A program made the translations under genes and the position numbers. The notes under the pieces are model-generated. The model worked only from the letters and a program-made list of their open reading frames with translations, searched no databases and was not told where the DNA came from. From positions 248,001 through 312,000 of the forward strand of contig NZ_LSBB01000001.1 of NCBI RefSeq assembly GCF_001584335.1: a stretch of 64,000 bases of DNA, given 5' to 3'. Positions 19,213 to 28,249 of this stretch are shown piece after piece; within the stretch, counting starts at the first letter, position 1, and each line of letters opens with the position of its first letter. The stretch is from Bacillus atrophaeus (lineage in GTDB: Bacteria; Bacillota; Bacilli; Bacillales; Bacillaceae).

Positions 19213-20352
19213 TTGCATGAACAAAAGATTCCGTCTGCAATTGTAGGTAATAAGCTGAACCAATGGTATAGGTTGATTCGTGAATTTGAGGTCTCGGAAG
19301 CAGAGGCATTAAAGCTTGCCGTCAAAGAAGAGCTTGATATGATGGAAGAAAATCAAGACCTCCTTCTCTATTTTTCCTTGCTTGAATTCAGGCATGAATT
19401 GATGCTTAGCGTTTTTTTGCCGGAAGGATCGATAGAAGCAGATCGTTCGTTATCTGAGCTTTTAGAGCAAATCGAGGCAAATCAGCAAAAACTCACAGGT
19501 CTCCTTGATTATTATTATTATTTCTTTCGAGGGATGTACGAGTATAGAAACAGAGAAATTATGGATGCGATTGCTTCTTATCAAAAGGCAGAGTCTATGC
19601 TTTATGTAGTAGAGGATAAAATTGAGAAAGCTGAATTTTATTATAAATTGGCCGAGATCTATTGTGATTTGCATCAAACGTTTTTTTCGATGAACTATGC
19701 CAATCAAGCCATGGACATTTATAAACAGTTTGAATTATATGGCATAAGAAGAGCGGAATGTGCGTTTATTTTCGCGAGAAATCTGATGCGTGTCTCACAG
19801 TTTGACAAAGCGGTGGAGCACCTTCAAAGCGTCTTGCGTCAAGCGGATGAATTGGGTAAATCACGCTTGAAATCTGCTTCGTTTTATTATCTGGGGAAAT
19901 GCTCTGCCAAAGAAAACAAGCTGGAGGAAGCGGTGTCATTTTTTCAGCAGGCAGCCGCAGTTTCTGATGCCGGCCAGACGCGGTCTTTTAAACTGAAATC
20001 AATTCTTGGCCTGACCCATATACGTTTTAGACAGGGATTGGTTCAAGAGGCAGCCGTTCTGTTTGAACAAGGGATGCAGCTTGCTAAGGACACAAATAAT
20101 CAAGCAGCGCTTTCTGCTTTTCAAACGATAAATGGTCTTTACATAAAAAATGATCCCATTCTGGTAGTCAATGCTTTTCATGAACTTGAATTAAGGAAAT
20201 TATATGCTGTTCTGGAGGAGCTTGCGTGGGAAACCGCGGCAGTTTATCATAAACGTGAACAGCATCAAGACGCTGTTTTTTTCTATAACAAAGCCATTGA
20301 AGTGCAAAAATTGATGCAGGAAAATATCGTTTTTAAAACTGCAGCGTTATAA
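19213..20352 (+). CDS. Rap-family response-regulator phosphatase/inhibitor, no phr
   Basis: TPR protein of the Rap family, which dephosphorylates Spo0F or blocks ComA/DegU-type regulators and is usually inhibited by a Phr peptide. The N-terminal helical bundle carries ENQDLLLYFSLLEFRHELML with the Gln (about 48) corresponding to the catalytic Gln of known Rap phosphatases; six or so TPR repeats follow (about 95-370). The TTG at 19213 or GTG at 19201 may start it, after AAGGGTGGGG. A terminator follows at once, leaving no room for phr. This gene is not between ywaE and ywaD in strain 168 as I remember it. Confidence 0.88.
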   Translation: MHEQKIPSAIVGNKLNQWYRLIREFEVSEAEALKLAVKEELDMMEENQDLLLYFSLLEFRHELMLSVFLPEGSIEADRSLSELLEQIEANQQKLTGLLDYYYYFFRGMYEYRNREIMDAIASYQKAESMLYVVEDKIEKAEFYYKLAEIYCDLHQTFFSMNYANQAMDIYKQFELYGIRRAECAFIFARNLMRVSQFDKAVEHLQSVLRQADELGKSRLKSASFYYLGKCSAKENKLEEAVSFFQQAAAVSDAGQTRSFKLKSILGLTHIRFRQGLVQEAAVLFEQGMQLAKDTNNQAALSAFQTINGLYIKNDPILVVNAFHELELRKLYAVLEELAWETAAVYHKREQHQDAVFFYNKAIEVQKLMQENIVFKTAAL

Positions 20353-20357
20353 ATGAT

Positions 20358-20390
20358 GATCGGGCGGCGCATTACGCGCCGCCCGATCTT
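20358..20390. terminator. Bidirectional terminator between rap gene and ywaD
   Basis: Perfect GATCGGGCGGCGC / GCGCCGCCCGATC stem with a five- to six-base loop and T-rich flanks. Confidence 0.9.
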
Positions 20391-21767
20391 TTATTTAAAG
20401 TCTTCAAACTTGTCTTTCGCCTCCACCTGTTTTTTCTTCTTAGTCTCACTGTGCTTTGTCTCTTTTTTTATAACGTGATAAAGAGAGGCTGTGACGATTT
20501 CCCCTGCCTGCTGAAGCCGTTCTTTGCTGACGTGTTTAATGCTGTCATTTGGTGTGTGATACCACGGTTCCACTGCGCCTGTTTCAGGATCGCCCCATAT
20601 GAAGTTCGCCGAGTCGATGCCAGCTCCGTGGAATGGTACATGGTCAGAGGACCCGCCTTTCTTCAGAGATAGATGATTAAAGCCTAGTTTTCCGGCGGCA
20701 GCTTTACTTGATTGCCACACTAGATTTGACGCTCCGTCAACCGTGTTGACATAAAGCTCGGTCGCACTTTCCCAGCTGGTGCCGACCATGTCCAAATTGA
20801 AATTAACGATACTGCGTCCGGCCTCTTGTTCTGACAGCCGATTTACATATTCGTTTGAGCCGAGCAGCCCGAGTTCTTCAGCTCCGAAAGCGATGAAACG
20901 TATTTCTTTATCAGACGGAATCTTCTTTAAAATCCGGGCCATTTCCAGCATCACGGATGTTCCTGACGCGTTATCATTTGCGCCGGGTGAAGACGGAACG
21001 CTGTCGTAGTGGGCGGTTACATACACAATGCCCGGATTTTTCACATGTTTTGGCTTTCTGACACCGATGATGTTTTGGGAGGTTTGGTTAGTGAATGCCT
21101 TTAGCTGAAGGGTCGCTTCTTTTTGGGTTAAAAGAGCGGTTCCATCTTCTTTTTTAATGCCGACCACGGGAATATCAACAGTATGGCCGCTTAAATTTGG
21201 AGTGAACGGAACAGTGCTGTCCGCGTTATTGTAAATAATCACAGCTTTGGCTCCCGCGGCGGCTGCGTTTTTCGCTTTTTCATAAAAGGTCAGCTCTCCT
21301 CTGGAAATGAGTGCAATTTTCCCTTCAGAATCAGCCGTAAAATCTTCGGGGTATCCCAGCCCGGCATCAAATAGAGGCGCAGTCAGTCCCTCATTTGGAG
21401 TAGGCACAGAACCTGAGGCGGCGCGAAGAGGGATGTCATGGCCGTTTGCGGTGAGAGCACCCTCAAGGCGATCGGGTATACCAAATGTTTGAACACTGAC
21501 ATCAAGCTTTTGTTTTTTGAAAGCAGCGGCAAGCAAAAGGGCGCTCTTTTTTTCTGCCGCTGTGCCTGCAACCCTTGGGCCGATCTTCTCGCTAAGCTGT
21601 GAAACCGTGGCATAGGCGCGCTCTGATTTAAAAGAATGCGCTATGTTGTGTTCCTTTTTCACCGTATCTGCCGCTTGCGCAGTGCGGGCAGCAGGGGTGA
21701 TCGGTGAAATGACTGTGCCGACAGTCAGAAAAGCGGTTAAAGCCAATGGAAGAAACTTCATTTTCAT
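20391..21767 (-). CDS. ywaD: Secreted M28 aminopeptidase YwaD
   Basis: Exported zinc aminopeptidase. The ATG at 21767 follows GGGAGG and gives 458 residues with a signal peptide (MKMKFLPLALTAFLTVGTV to an Ala-rich cleavage region near residue 33). A protease-associated domain sits at about 130-250. M28 zinc ligands are seen in VTAHYDSVPSSPGANDNASG (His, Asp), GAEELGLLGS (Glu-Glu), NFNLDMVG (Asp) and SDHVPFHGAGI (His). The C-terminal tail is Lys-rich (KKKKQVEAKDKFED), perhaps for wall association. Confidence 0.93.
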   Translation of the reverse strand: MKMKFLPLALTAFLTVGTVISPITPAARTAQAADTVKKEHNIAHSFKSERAYATVSQLSEKIGPRVAGTAAEKKSALLLAAAFKKQKLDVSVQTFGIPDRLEGALTANGHDIPLRAASGSVPTPNEGLTAPLFDAGLGYPEDFTADSEGKIALISRGELTFYEKAKNAAAAGAKAVIIYNNADSTVPFTPNLSGHTVDIPVVGIKKEDGTALLTQKEATLQLKAFTNQTSQNIIGVRKPKHVKNPGIVYVTAHYDSVPSSPGANDNASGTSVMLEMARILKKIPSDKEIRFIAFGAEELGLLGSNEYVNRLSEQEAGRSIVNFNLDMVGTSWESATELYVNTVDGASNLVWQSSKAAAGKLGFNHLSLKKGGSSDHVPFHGAGIDSANFIWGDPETGAVEPWYHTPNDSIKHVSKERLQQAGEIVTASLYHVIKKETKHSETKKKKQVEAKDKFEDFK

Positions 21768-21924
21768 ATTAATGCCTCCCTTTTTATTCGAATGACAAAC
21801 TATTCGGGACACGAAGGGAATCTCCTGCAAGATGAAAGAGAAATCATCCGAAAGACTTAATTCGCTTTATAAGGTATATGTAGTTCCGAAGGATCACAGA
21901 ATAAAGAAAAAAGGCGGAAATGGG

Positions 21925-22653
21925 GTGTCACACTTGCAAACATATATTCAGCCTTCATACAAGCACGATCCTTTTCATCTTTTCTCAATCGAACATCTGG
22001 TGACCCTGTTGATAATAGGGGGATTGGGTGTCTGTCTTTTTTTTGTCAGCCGAAGACTTAAACGGCCTTCTTCAGGCAGAGTGATTCGTTATTTGCTTGC
22101 GTTTCTTCTGCTTGCATCACAAATCAGCTACCACATATGGAGGCTTTATTACGGAACCTGGTCTGTGCGGACTTCTCTGCCTCTCGAGCTCAGTGACTTA
22201 TCGGTATATCTTTGCGCGGCCATGCTGCTCACAAGAAACAAAAAGATGTTTTCGTTTTTGATTTTTGCCGGCTTGGGGAGTTCGCTGCAAGCCATGCTGA
22301 CGCCGAATCTCGGTATGTATTCATTTCCGCACTTCCGTTACCTCATCTTCTTTATGTCTCATGGGTCTGTTTTTTTATCTTGTTTATTTATGGCCTTTGT
22401 TGAAAATTGGAAACTGAAGATGCGCTCTCTATGGATAACGGTCCTCATTGTGAATGTGTACGGGGTTTGCGTTTACTTCATCAATCGCTGGATTGGCTCC
22501 AATTATTTGTATCTCATGAAAAAACCCAGTGAGTCATCTCTTTTGGACGTACTTGGTCCTTGGCCGTGGTATATTGCGTCAGCAGAGGCCGTGATGATCA
22601 TCAGTTTTTTAATTATCTATTGGCTCTATCACAGGCTCAAAACAATCAAATAA
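21925..22653 (+). CDS. ywaF: Integral membrane protein YwaF
   Basis: Polytopic membrane protein of the TIGR02206/YwaF family; function unknown. The GTG at 21925 after AAGGCGG gives 242 residues, and TTG at 21934 is an alternative. About six membrane segments are visible, beginning with [25 protein letters not shown] sequence after a short N-terminus. The [10 protein letters not shown] and [12 protein letters not shown] stretches are typical of the family. It runs codirectionally toward gspA but a stress promoter separates them. Confidence 0.85.
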   Translation: MSHLQTYIQPSYKHDPFHLFSIEHLVTLLIIGGLGVCLFFVSRRLKRPSSGRVIRYLLAFLLLASQISYHIWRLYYGTWSVRTSLPLELSDLSVYLCAAMLLTRNKKMFSFLIFAGLGSSLQAMLTPNLGMYSFPHFRYLIFFMSHGSVFLSCLFMAFVENWKLKMRSLWITVLIVNVYGVCVYFINRWIGSNYLYLMKKPSESSLLDVLGPWPWYIASAEAVMIISFLIIYWLYHRLKTIK

Positions 22654-22710
22654 TTGTATGTCTCGCTTTTTGTATAGCACATTCTCTTTCAAAATTTTTC
22701 AGGGAATTGT

Positions 22711-22734
22711 GTTTAAACTTTTAAAAAAGGGAAT
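22711..22734 (+). promoter_or_regulatory. Sigma-B promoter of gspA
   Basis: GTTTAA, 12 bases, GGGAAT: an excellent general-stress sigma-B promoter about 35 bases before gspA. Confidence 0.88.
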
Positions 22735-22768
22735 GTAACCTATACAAAACAAAGGGAGATGAATACCA

Positions 22769-23629
22769 TTGAAGAAAGATGAAACCATGCATATCGTATC
22801 ATGCGCTGATGATAATTATGCTCGTCATTTAGGTGGGATGTTCGTTTCTTTATTGACTAATATGAATCAAAACAGAGACGTGAAATTATATGTGATAGAT
22901 GGCGGGATTGAACCCGGCAATAAAAAAAGATTAGAACAAACAACAATGAAATTCGGAGTGCCGATTGAATTTTTAAAGGTTGACGCCAACCAGTATCAGC
23001 ATGCGGTGGAAAGCAGCCATATTACAAAGGCGGCTTATTATCGAATTTCGATTCCTGATTTAATTCAGGATGAGAGCGTGAAACGGATGATTTATGTTGA
23101 TTGTGACGCAATTGTATTAGAGGATATTTCAGTTCTGTGGGACATGGATATTTCCCCGGCAATTGTGGCCGCTGTAGAGGACGCGGGTCAGCATGAGCGC
23201 CTGAAAAAAATGAATATCAGCGACACTGCTAAGTATTTCAATTCAGGCATTATGATTATTGATTTTGAACCATGGAGAAAGCAGAATATTTCTGAAAAAG
23301 TGATCAATTTTATTAATGAAAACAGTTCGGAAGATTTTCTCGTCTTCCATGACCAAGATGCACTTAATGCGATTTTATGTGATCAGTGGCAAGAGCTTCA
23401 TCCGCGGTGGAACGCGCAAACTCATATTCTATTAAAAGAAAAAACCCCGCCGACTCTTCTCGACCGAAAACGTTATATGGAAACGAGAGCGAACCCGGCC
23501 ATCGTGCACTTTTGCGGAGGAAACAAGCCATGGAACTCCAATACAACTCATCCTTATCGTGATCTGTACTTCCACTATATGTCCTATACGAAGTGGAGCA
23601 CTATAAGCCAGACGGCAATGAATCAATAG
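22769..23629 (+). CDS. gspA: General stress protein A, family 8 glycosyltransferase
   Basis: GT-A fold glycosyltransferase of family 8 (galactosyl/glucosyltransferase type); acceptor unknown. The 286 residues show the metal-binding DxD in IYVDCDAIV (about 110), YFNSGIMIIDFEPWR near 156 and HFCGGNKPWNSNTTHP near 247, all GT8 hallmarks. The start at 22769 (TTG, AAAGGGAG upstream) is used; an ATG lies at 22787. It is induced by general stress in B. subtilis, consistent with the sigma-B promoter here. Confidence 0.93.
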   Translation: MKKDETMHIVSCADDNYARHLGGMFVSLLTNMNQNRDVKLYVIDGGIEPGNKKRLEQTTMKFGVPIEFLKVDANQYQHAVESSHITKAAYYRISIPDLIQDESVKRMIYVDCDAIVLEDISVLWDMDISPAIVAAVEDAGQHERLKKMNISDTAKYFNSGIMIIDFEPWRKQNISEKVINFINENSSEDFLVFHDQDALNAILCDQWQELHPRWNAQTHILLKEKTPPTLLDRKRYMETRANPAIVHFCGGNKPWNSNTTHPYRDLYFHYMSYTKWSTISQTAMNQ

Positions 23630-23691
23630 GATTTTAAATATTGAAAAAATACACGATGAATACGATAGTACGACAAGCTGATACAAATAAA

Positions 23692-23737
23692 CAAAACGCT
23701 TTTGAGGCTATAACTTGGCTTCAAAAGCGTTTTGTTT
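23692..23737. terminator. Bidirectional terminator between gspA and sacY
   Basis: AAAACGCTTTTGA-GC and GC-TCAAAAGCGTTTT arms flanking a ten-base loop. Confidence 0.85.
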
Positions 23738-23742
23738 GTGCT

Positions 23743-24585
23743 TTACAACGAAACAGATCGATTATAGTATCTTTGGATATGCATCGCGATATAGCATAAT
23801 TCTTTTTCAGGAAATTCAAACCCATACTCGCTTTTGATAAATTCCCCTGCCTGCCGGGCGCATAAAAAAGCTTTCTTGAATTTCTTTTTAATGAGAGCCA
23901 TCATTTCTGAATCTAATTCATAAAATGTTTCTCCCGCTTTTATATGCTGGATCGCAAAGCGAAGATGGGTGACAAGCCGCTCGTATGAGATGGTATCCTC
24001 TACAATGCTGATGTCTAGTTTTGCTTCAATCATTCCTATAATATCCCGTATCATCGTCGTAATATCAAGCGTTTGTGTCATACTCCCGGCACTCGTTCTC
24101 GCCGTATGAAGATGCAGGGCGATGTTGCCGACTTCGTCTTCAGGAATGTCAATGTTGAGCTTTTCTTTAATTAAAGCCTTAGCCCAGAGGCCGATTTGGA
24201 ATTCTTTAGTGTAAAGAACTTTAATTTCATTAAGCAGCGGATTTTTAATGACCATTCCTTTGCTCAAACGCTCGATGGCAAATGATAAGTGATCAGAGAA
24301 AGCGACATGAATCCGTTCATTGATTTTGATGTCGAGTTCTTTTTCCGCATGCGAAATGATGTCCTCAGAGACTTGAATATGATCTTCAGGCAATGTTTCT
24401 AAAATCTCTTCAAACTGTTGGGATTCTGATGAGTTTTTCATGACGAATGTTTTTTCAATCTTGGATTTATCTACAATATCATTTTTTCTTTTTTCAAAGG
24501 CGATTCCAGATCCGAGGAGGATTTTTTCTCCGTCTTGATCTTTGACCACTAACGCATTATTATTTAAGATTCTTTTTATTTTCAT
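23743..24585 (-). CDS. sacY: Transcriptional antiterminator SacY
   Basis: BglG/SacY-type antiterminator that binds RAT hairpins in sucrose-inducible leaders (sacB, sacXY). The 280 residues have an RNA-binding CAT domain (1-55, [19 protein letters not shown]) and two PRDs whose histidines are in [11 protein letters not shown] (about 99), [10 protein letters not shown] (about 158), [11 protein letters not shown] (about 208) and [11 protein letters not shown] (about 270). SacX, encoded just upstream, is thought to inactivate it by phosphorylation when sucrose is absent. SacT (56563-57393) is its paralogue. Confidence 0.93.
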   Translation of the reverse strand: MKIKRILNNNALVVKDQDGEKILLGSGIAFEKRKNDIVDKSKIEKTFVMKNSSESQQFEEILETLPEDHIQVSEDIISHAEKELDIKINERIHVAFSDHLSFAIERLSKGMVIKNPLLNEIKVLYTKEFQIGLWAKALIKEKLNIDIPEDEVGNIALHLHTARTSAGSMTQTLDITTMIRDIIGMIEAKLDISIVEDTISYERLVTHLRFAIQHIKAGETFYELDSEMMALIKKKFKKAFLCARQAGEFIKSEYGFEFPEKELCYIAMHIQRYYNRSVSL

Positions 24586-24636
24586 AGCTGCCTTCCTTTC
24601 ATCCCCCGTTTTATGAATGAAAATGGAATAGAATGC

Positions 24637-26010
24637 TCATTCTTTCTCTTCTTTAAACCCCAGAATTAAAGTAGCAATGAAAGCTGAGACCGCTGCAATC
24701 GAAAAACCGATCATATAATGAACGAAATTCGTTACGCCGAGCGGCAGAATAATCGAAATCATCGGGATGCCGGTTAAGCCGTATGAATTTGAAACGACAT
24801 GCATAGCGGCAACATACGCCCCGCCCAGCGCCCCGCCGATGGATGCCCCGATAAACGGTCTGACCAGCTTTAAGTTAACGCCAAACACAATGGGTTCAAT
24901 TATACCCAAGAAAGCTGAAAGGGAAGCTGGAATTGATATATTTTTTAAATTGGCATTTTTGGTTTTGAAAAAAACGGCTAATCCTGCTCCGCCCTGAGCC
25001 ACATTCGCCATAGACCAGATTGGCAGCAAAAAGTTAACGCCGATTTTAGGATCTGCAAGCAAAGATGCCTCAAACACATAGAAACTATGATGTAAACCGG
25101 AGAGAACAATTAATGAATATAGCCCTCCGAATAAAAACCCGGCCGCAGTTCCGGCATATTGATACACGAAATCTAAAAGAAAAGTAATGATATGACCGAT
25201 GAATGTTGCTGCAGGTCCCATCACCGTGAGTGCGATAAACCCTGTCACCATAACCGTAATAAAAGGGATAATCACAAGATCAAGAGAGTCCGGTATCAGC
25301 TTCTTTAATAGTTTCTCAATTTTACTCATGATATAAACAGATAAAAGAATGGGGATGATTGTCCCCTGATAGCCCATTAAAGGAACATGCATGCCAAACA
25401 AATGTAAAGCCTCGGGCGTTTGACTGCCAAGCATCGAAGGATCAAGCAAGTCAGGGTGAGTAAGGATTCCTCCTATGACCGCTCCTACAAATGGATTGCT
25501 TCCGAACTGTTTTGCCGCGCTGAAACCAACCAATATCGGCAGGATAATAAAAGCCGAGCTCGAAAAGATGTCGAGCATTTTGAGAAATGGGCTATGCGGA
25601 GAAATCCAGTTGAACACTTTGATCATCCCGATAAGCCCCATAAGCAAACCGCTTGCTACGATCGCGGGAATAATAGGGACAAAGATGTCGGATAACGTCT
25701 TGGCAAACCTCGTGATCACATTCATTTCGTGATTTGATGCAATAGGCTGTTCCGTCTGATCCTCTTGGCATAGCTGGATGACTTCTTTATAGATTTTATT
25801 AACAATCCCCGCTCCGAAAATAATTTGGAATAATCCATATCTGAAAAACGTCCCTTGTACACTCTGCATGTTCTCAATCGCAGCGATATCTATTTTAGTC
25901 TCGTCTCGGACTTCGAAGCGCAGCCGAGTTGTACAATGGGTGATATTGATAATATTTTCTTTTCCTCCTGCCAGAGGTAATAATTCTTTTGCAATGTCTT
26001 TATGCAACAA
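24637..26010 (-). CDS. sacX: Sucrose-family PTS EIIBC SacX, sensor for SacY
   Basis: Membrane EIIBC of the sucrose PTS family; in B. subtilis SacX is mainly a negative regulator of SacY with weak transport. The EIIB domain (1-90) has the phosphocysteine in NITHCTTRLRFEV (about 26). The EIIC domain follows with FVPIIPAIVASGLLMGLIGM (about 110) and about ten membrane segments. No EIIA domain is fused, so Crr-like EIIA is borrowed. The TTG at 26010 follows TAGGAGG. It is 51 bases upstream of sacY on the same strand. SacP is about half identical by eye. Confidence 0.92.
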   Translation of the reverse strand: MLHKDIAKELLPLAGGKENIINITHCTTRLRFEVRDETKIDIAAIENMQSVQGTFFRYGLFQIIFGAGIVNKIYKEVIQLCQEDQTEQPIASNHEMNVITRFAKTLSDIFVPIIPAIVASGLLMGLIGMIKVFNWISPHSPFLKMLDIFSSSAFIILPILVGFSAAKQFGSNPFVGAVIGGILTHPDLLDPSMLGSQTPEALHLFGMHVPLMGYQGTIIPILLSVYIMSKIEKLLKKLIPDSLDLVIIPFITVMVTGFIALTVMGPAATFIGHIITFLLDFVYQYAGTAAGFLFGGLYSLIVLSGLHHSFYVFEASLLADPKIGVNFLLPIWSMANVAQGGAGLAVFFKTKNANLKNISIPASLSAFLGIIEPIVFGVNLKLVRPFIGASIGGALGGAYVAAMHVVSNSYGLTGIPMISIILPLGVTNFVHYMIGFSIAAVSAFIATLILGFKEEKE

Positions 26011-26299
26011 TTATAACCTCCTATTATGCAAAACTATTACTATGCATTTCACCTGTTATATCCTATCAAATGAAAAGAAGACAGGCAAAATGATTTTCGC
26101 GTTTTCTCTTCCTGCATGCTTAGTCTAAAAATACCCGCGTCAGTGAATCAGGCGGCAAGACATCGTACAGAGAGCCGCTTTTAAAGGATTTCGCCTGGCA
26201 GCGGCTGAAACAGTGTGTTTCTGCTAGAGCCGATATTCAAGAAAGATTTTACAGATTTCGGATTGCGTGGTGTTCTTCAAAGCAGGAAGGAAAATATGA

Positions 26300-26404
26300 T
26301 AAAAAAAGACCTAAAATATGCAAAGGACAGCAGCCGAAAAGCGCGTAAACAGCACTAAATGGGCATACGTCTCCCTTTTACACATTTTAGGTCTTGCCTG
26401 CTTC
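26300..26404 (-). promoter_or_regulatory. sacXY leader with RAT and intrinsic terminator
   Basis: On the minus strand the RAT core GCAGGCAAGACCTAAAAT (in 26385-26402) overlaps the left arm of a long terminator. AAGACCTAAAAT (26384-26395) pairs with ATTTTAGGTCTT (26307-26318) and is followed by seven T. This is the layout of the sacB and sacPA leaders and agrees with published RAT-dependent sucrose induction of sacXY. A -10-like TAAAAT lies about 30 bases upstream; the remaining 290 bases to sacX show no gene. Confidence 0.88.
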
Positions 26405-26514
26405 ACCAGTAACAATCCCAGCCTATTTTATGATCTCTATCTCCCATTCTATTCTGTTCGTGACTTCATATCAATAGTATAAAAAACCTATATATCAATC
26501 ATGAAACAAGAGGA

Positions 26515-26560
26515 AAAATCCTTTAAGGCTGTCAGGCCGGCCCTAAAGGATTTTTTGTTT
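26515..26560. terminator. Terminator downstream of the small minus-strand gene
   Basis: AATCCTTTA-GGC and GGCC-TAAAGGATT arms flanked by T or A runs, abutting the stop codon at 26560. Confidence 0.7.
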
Positions 26561-26682
26561 TATTTCTTTGGTTTAATATGGTTCAGCAGCTTTTGCAGCT
26601 TTGTTTTTTCATTGGATGCTTTTAATTGATTGACCGCAGATTGAGCTGATGTCTCTATGAAAAATGTTGGGTCACTGCTCAT
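26560..26682 (-). CDS. Possible small protein, 40 residues
   Basis: The frame starts with ATG at 26682 (GTG at 26700 is an alternative, close behind GGAG) and ends against a terminator. The product MSSDPTFFIETSAQSAVNQL plus a Lys/Asn-rich helix ending KPKK looks like an ordinary soluble helical peptide. It is divergent from ywbA, and its upstream region is shared with the putative LicR operator. The ribosome binding site is poorly placed, so expression is uncertain. I do not recognise the family. Confidence 0.4.
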   Translation of the reverse strand: MSSDPTFFIETSAQSAVNQLKASNEKTKLQKLLNHIKPKK

Positions 26683-26726
26683 GAAAAAAGGGGAATTCAC
26701 TTCACTCCGAAAGTATATATGTATTT

Positions 26727-26785
26727 TTTTTCCGTTAAAAGCGGAAAAATTCCATATGCAATTGTAAGCGTTTTCAAAATATGAT
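26727..26785 (+). promoter_or_regulatory. LicR-like operator, cre and -10 box of ywbA
   Basis: TTTTTCCG and CGGAAAAA half-sites (26727-26749, 23 bp as at licB), 13 bases, the cre TGTAAGCGTTTTCA (26763-26776), three bases, and TATGAT (26780-26785). Every distance equals that of the licB promoter. The -35 region is again weak. Confidence 0.75.
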
Positions 26786-26839
26786 AAAGAAAATACAGCA
26801 AGGCTGTTCACACAGAAAAATGAAAAGGGGGATTTTAAT

Positions 26840-28192
26840 ATGAATGGATTCAATGAGTTTATGGAAGAAAAAGTCATGCCTGTGGCAGGGAAAATTGCCG
26901 GGCAGCGACATTTAAGCGCCTTGCGTGACGGAATTGTTCTTACGATGCCGCTGATTATTATCGGATCAGTCTTTTTAATCCTAACAAGCCTTCCCATTCC
27001 GGGTTATGCCGATTTTATGGCGAGTATATTCGGGGATCAGTGGGCGGTTAAACTCGCCTATCCGGTAAACGCCTCATTTGATATTATGGCGATGATTGCC
27101 GCCTTTGGCATTGCTTATCGGCTGGCGGAAAGCTACGGGGTGGATGCCCTTTCGTCCGGGGCGATTTCTATTGCGGCTTTTTTATTAGCAACACCGTTTG
27201 AAGTGCCGTTTACGCCGGACGGATCAACGGAGTCCATTCTCGTTGGAGGCGGAATTCCGATTACATTGCTTGGCAGTAAGGGACTGTTTGTCGCCATGAT
27301 TATTGCCTTATTTTCCACGGAAGTATATCGGTACATCATTCAAAAAAATATCGTATTTAATATGCCTGACGGTGTACCGCCGGCTGTCAGCAAATCATTT
27401 GTCGCGCTGATTCCAGGCTTTATCATCATTTTTCTTGTGTGGCTTGCGCGCCTTCTGATTGAAATGACGCCGTTTGAAAGCCTGCACAATGTCGTAGGCG
27501 ATCTGCTTGGAACACCGCTCTCAATCCTTGGCGGCAGTCTTGGAGGAAGCCTTGTCGCAGAATTTGTGCAAATGCTTCTCTGGTCATGCGGAATTCACGG
27601 CGCTTCCATCATTGGCGGCGTCATGGCGCCGATTTGGTACGGGGCAATGGATGTCAACCGCCTTGCTTTTCAGGCGGGAGAAGCGCTGCCGAGCATTTTT
27701 ACCACGCAGTTTTTCCAAATCTGGATCAATGTCGGCGGAAGCGGCGCCACGCTGGCACTGGTGCTGACAATGCTTGTTCGGTCTCGCAGCAAACAGATGA
27801 AGCAGCTTGGCAGATTGGGAATCGGTCCCGCCTTATTTAATATCAACGAACCGATTATATTTGGAATGCCGATTGTCATGAACCCTCTGTTAATTGTGCC
27901 TTTCATCGTCACGCCGCTGATTACAATTACAGCGACTTATATCGGCATGAGCACCGGCTTGGTGGCAAAGCCCGCGGGAATTGCCGTTCCATGGACAATG
28001 CCGCCGCTTATATCGGGGTATCTTGCGACAGGAGGCAAAATTTCCGGCTCCGTCATGCAGCTTGTGAATTTGCTGATTACCTTTGTCATCTACTATCCGT
28101 TCTTTAGAATGTGGGATTTTCAAAAATGGAAAGAAGAAAGTGAGGCCGACCAAACCGCTTCTGAAACAAAAGAAACGCCCCTTGATATGTAA
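26840..28192 (+). CDS. ywbA: PTS EIIC permease YwbA, paralogue of LicC
   Basis: EIIC permease of the lactose/cellobiose PTS family. The 450 residues align with LicC from end to end, sharing LRDGIVLTMPLIIIGSVF, NINEPIIFGMP, PAGIAVPWTMPP and the C-terminal YYPFFRMWD. No EIIA or EIIB gene adjoins it, so phosphate must come from other units, LicA/LicB being the obvious candidates. AAAAGGGGG precedes the ATG. The LicR-type promoter supports a role in beta-glucoside or glucan oligosaccharide uptake; the actual substrate is unknown. Confidence 0.9.
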   Translation: MNGFNEFMEEKVMPVAGKIAGQRHLSALRDGIVLTMPLIIIGSVFLILTSLPIPGYADFMASIFGDQWAVKLAYPVNASFDIMAMIAAFGIAYRLAESYGVDALSSGAISIAAFLLATPFEVPFTPDGSTESILVGGGIPITLLGSKGLFVAMIIALFSTEVYRYIIQKNIVFNMPDGVPPAVSKSFVALIPGFIIIFLVWLARLLIEMTPFESLHNVVGDLLGTPLSILGGSLGGSLVAEFVQMLLWSCGIHGASIIGGVMAPIWYGAMDVNRLAFQAGEALPSIFTTQFFQIWINVGGSGATLALVLTMLVRSRSKQMKQLGRLGIGPALFNINEPIIFGMPIVMNPLLIVPFIVTPLITITATYIGMSTGLVAKPAGIAVPWTMPPLISGYLATGGKISGSVMQLVNLLITFVIYYPFFRMWDFQKWKEESEADQTASETKETPLDM

Positions 28193-28199
28193 GCGCTTA

Positions 28200-28248
28200 G
28201 AAAAAGACAGGCAAAAGCAAGCGGATCACTTGCTTTGTCTGTCTTTTC
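28200..28248. terminator. Bidirectional terminator between ywbA and ywbC
   Basis: AAAAGACAG-CAAA-AAG and CTT-TTTG-CTGTCTTTT arms around a GC-rich loop. Confidence 0.8.
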
Positions 28249-28249
28249 T

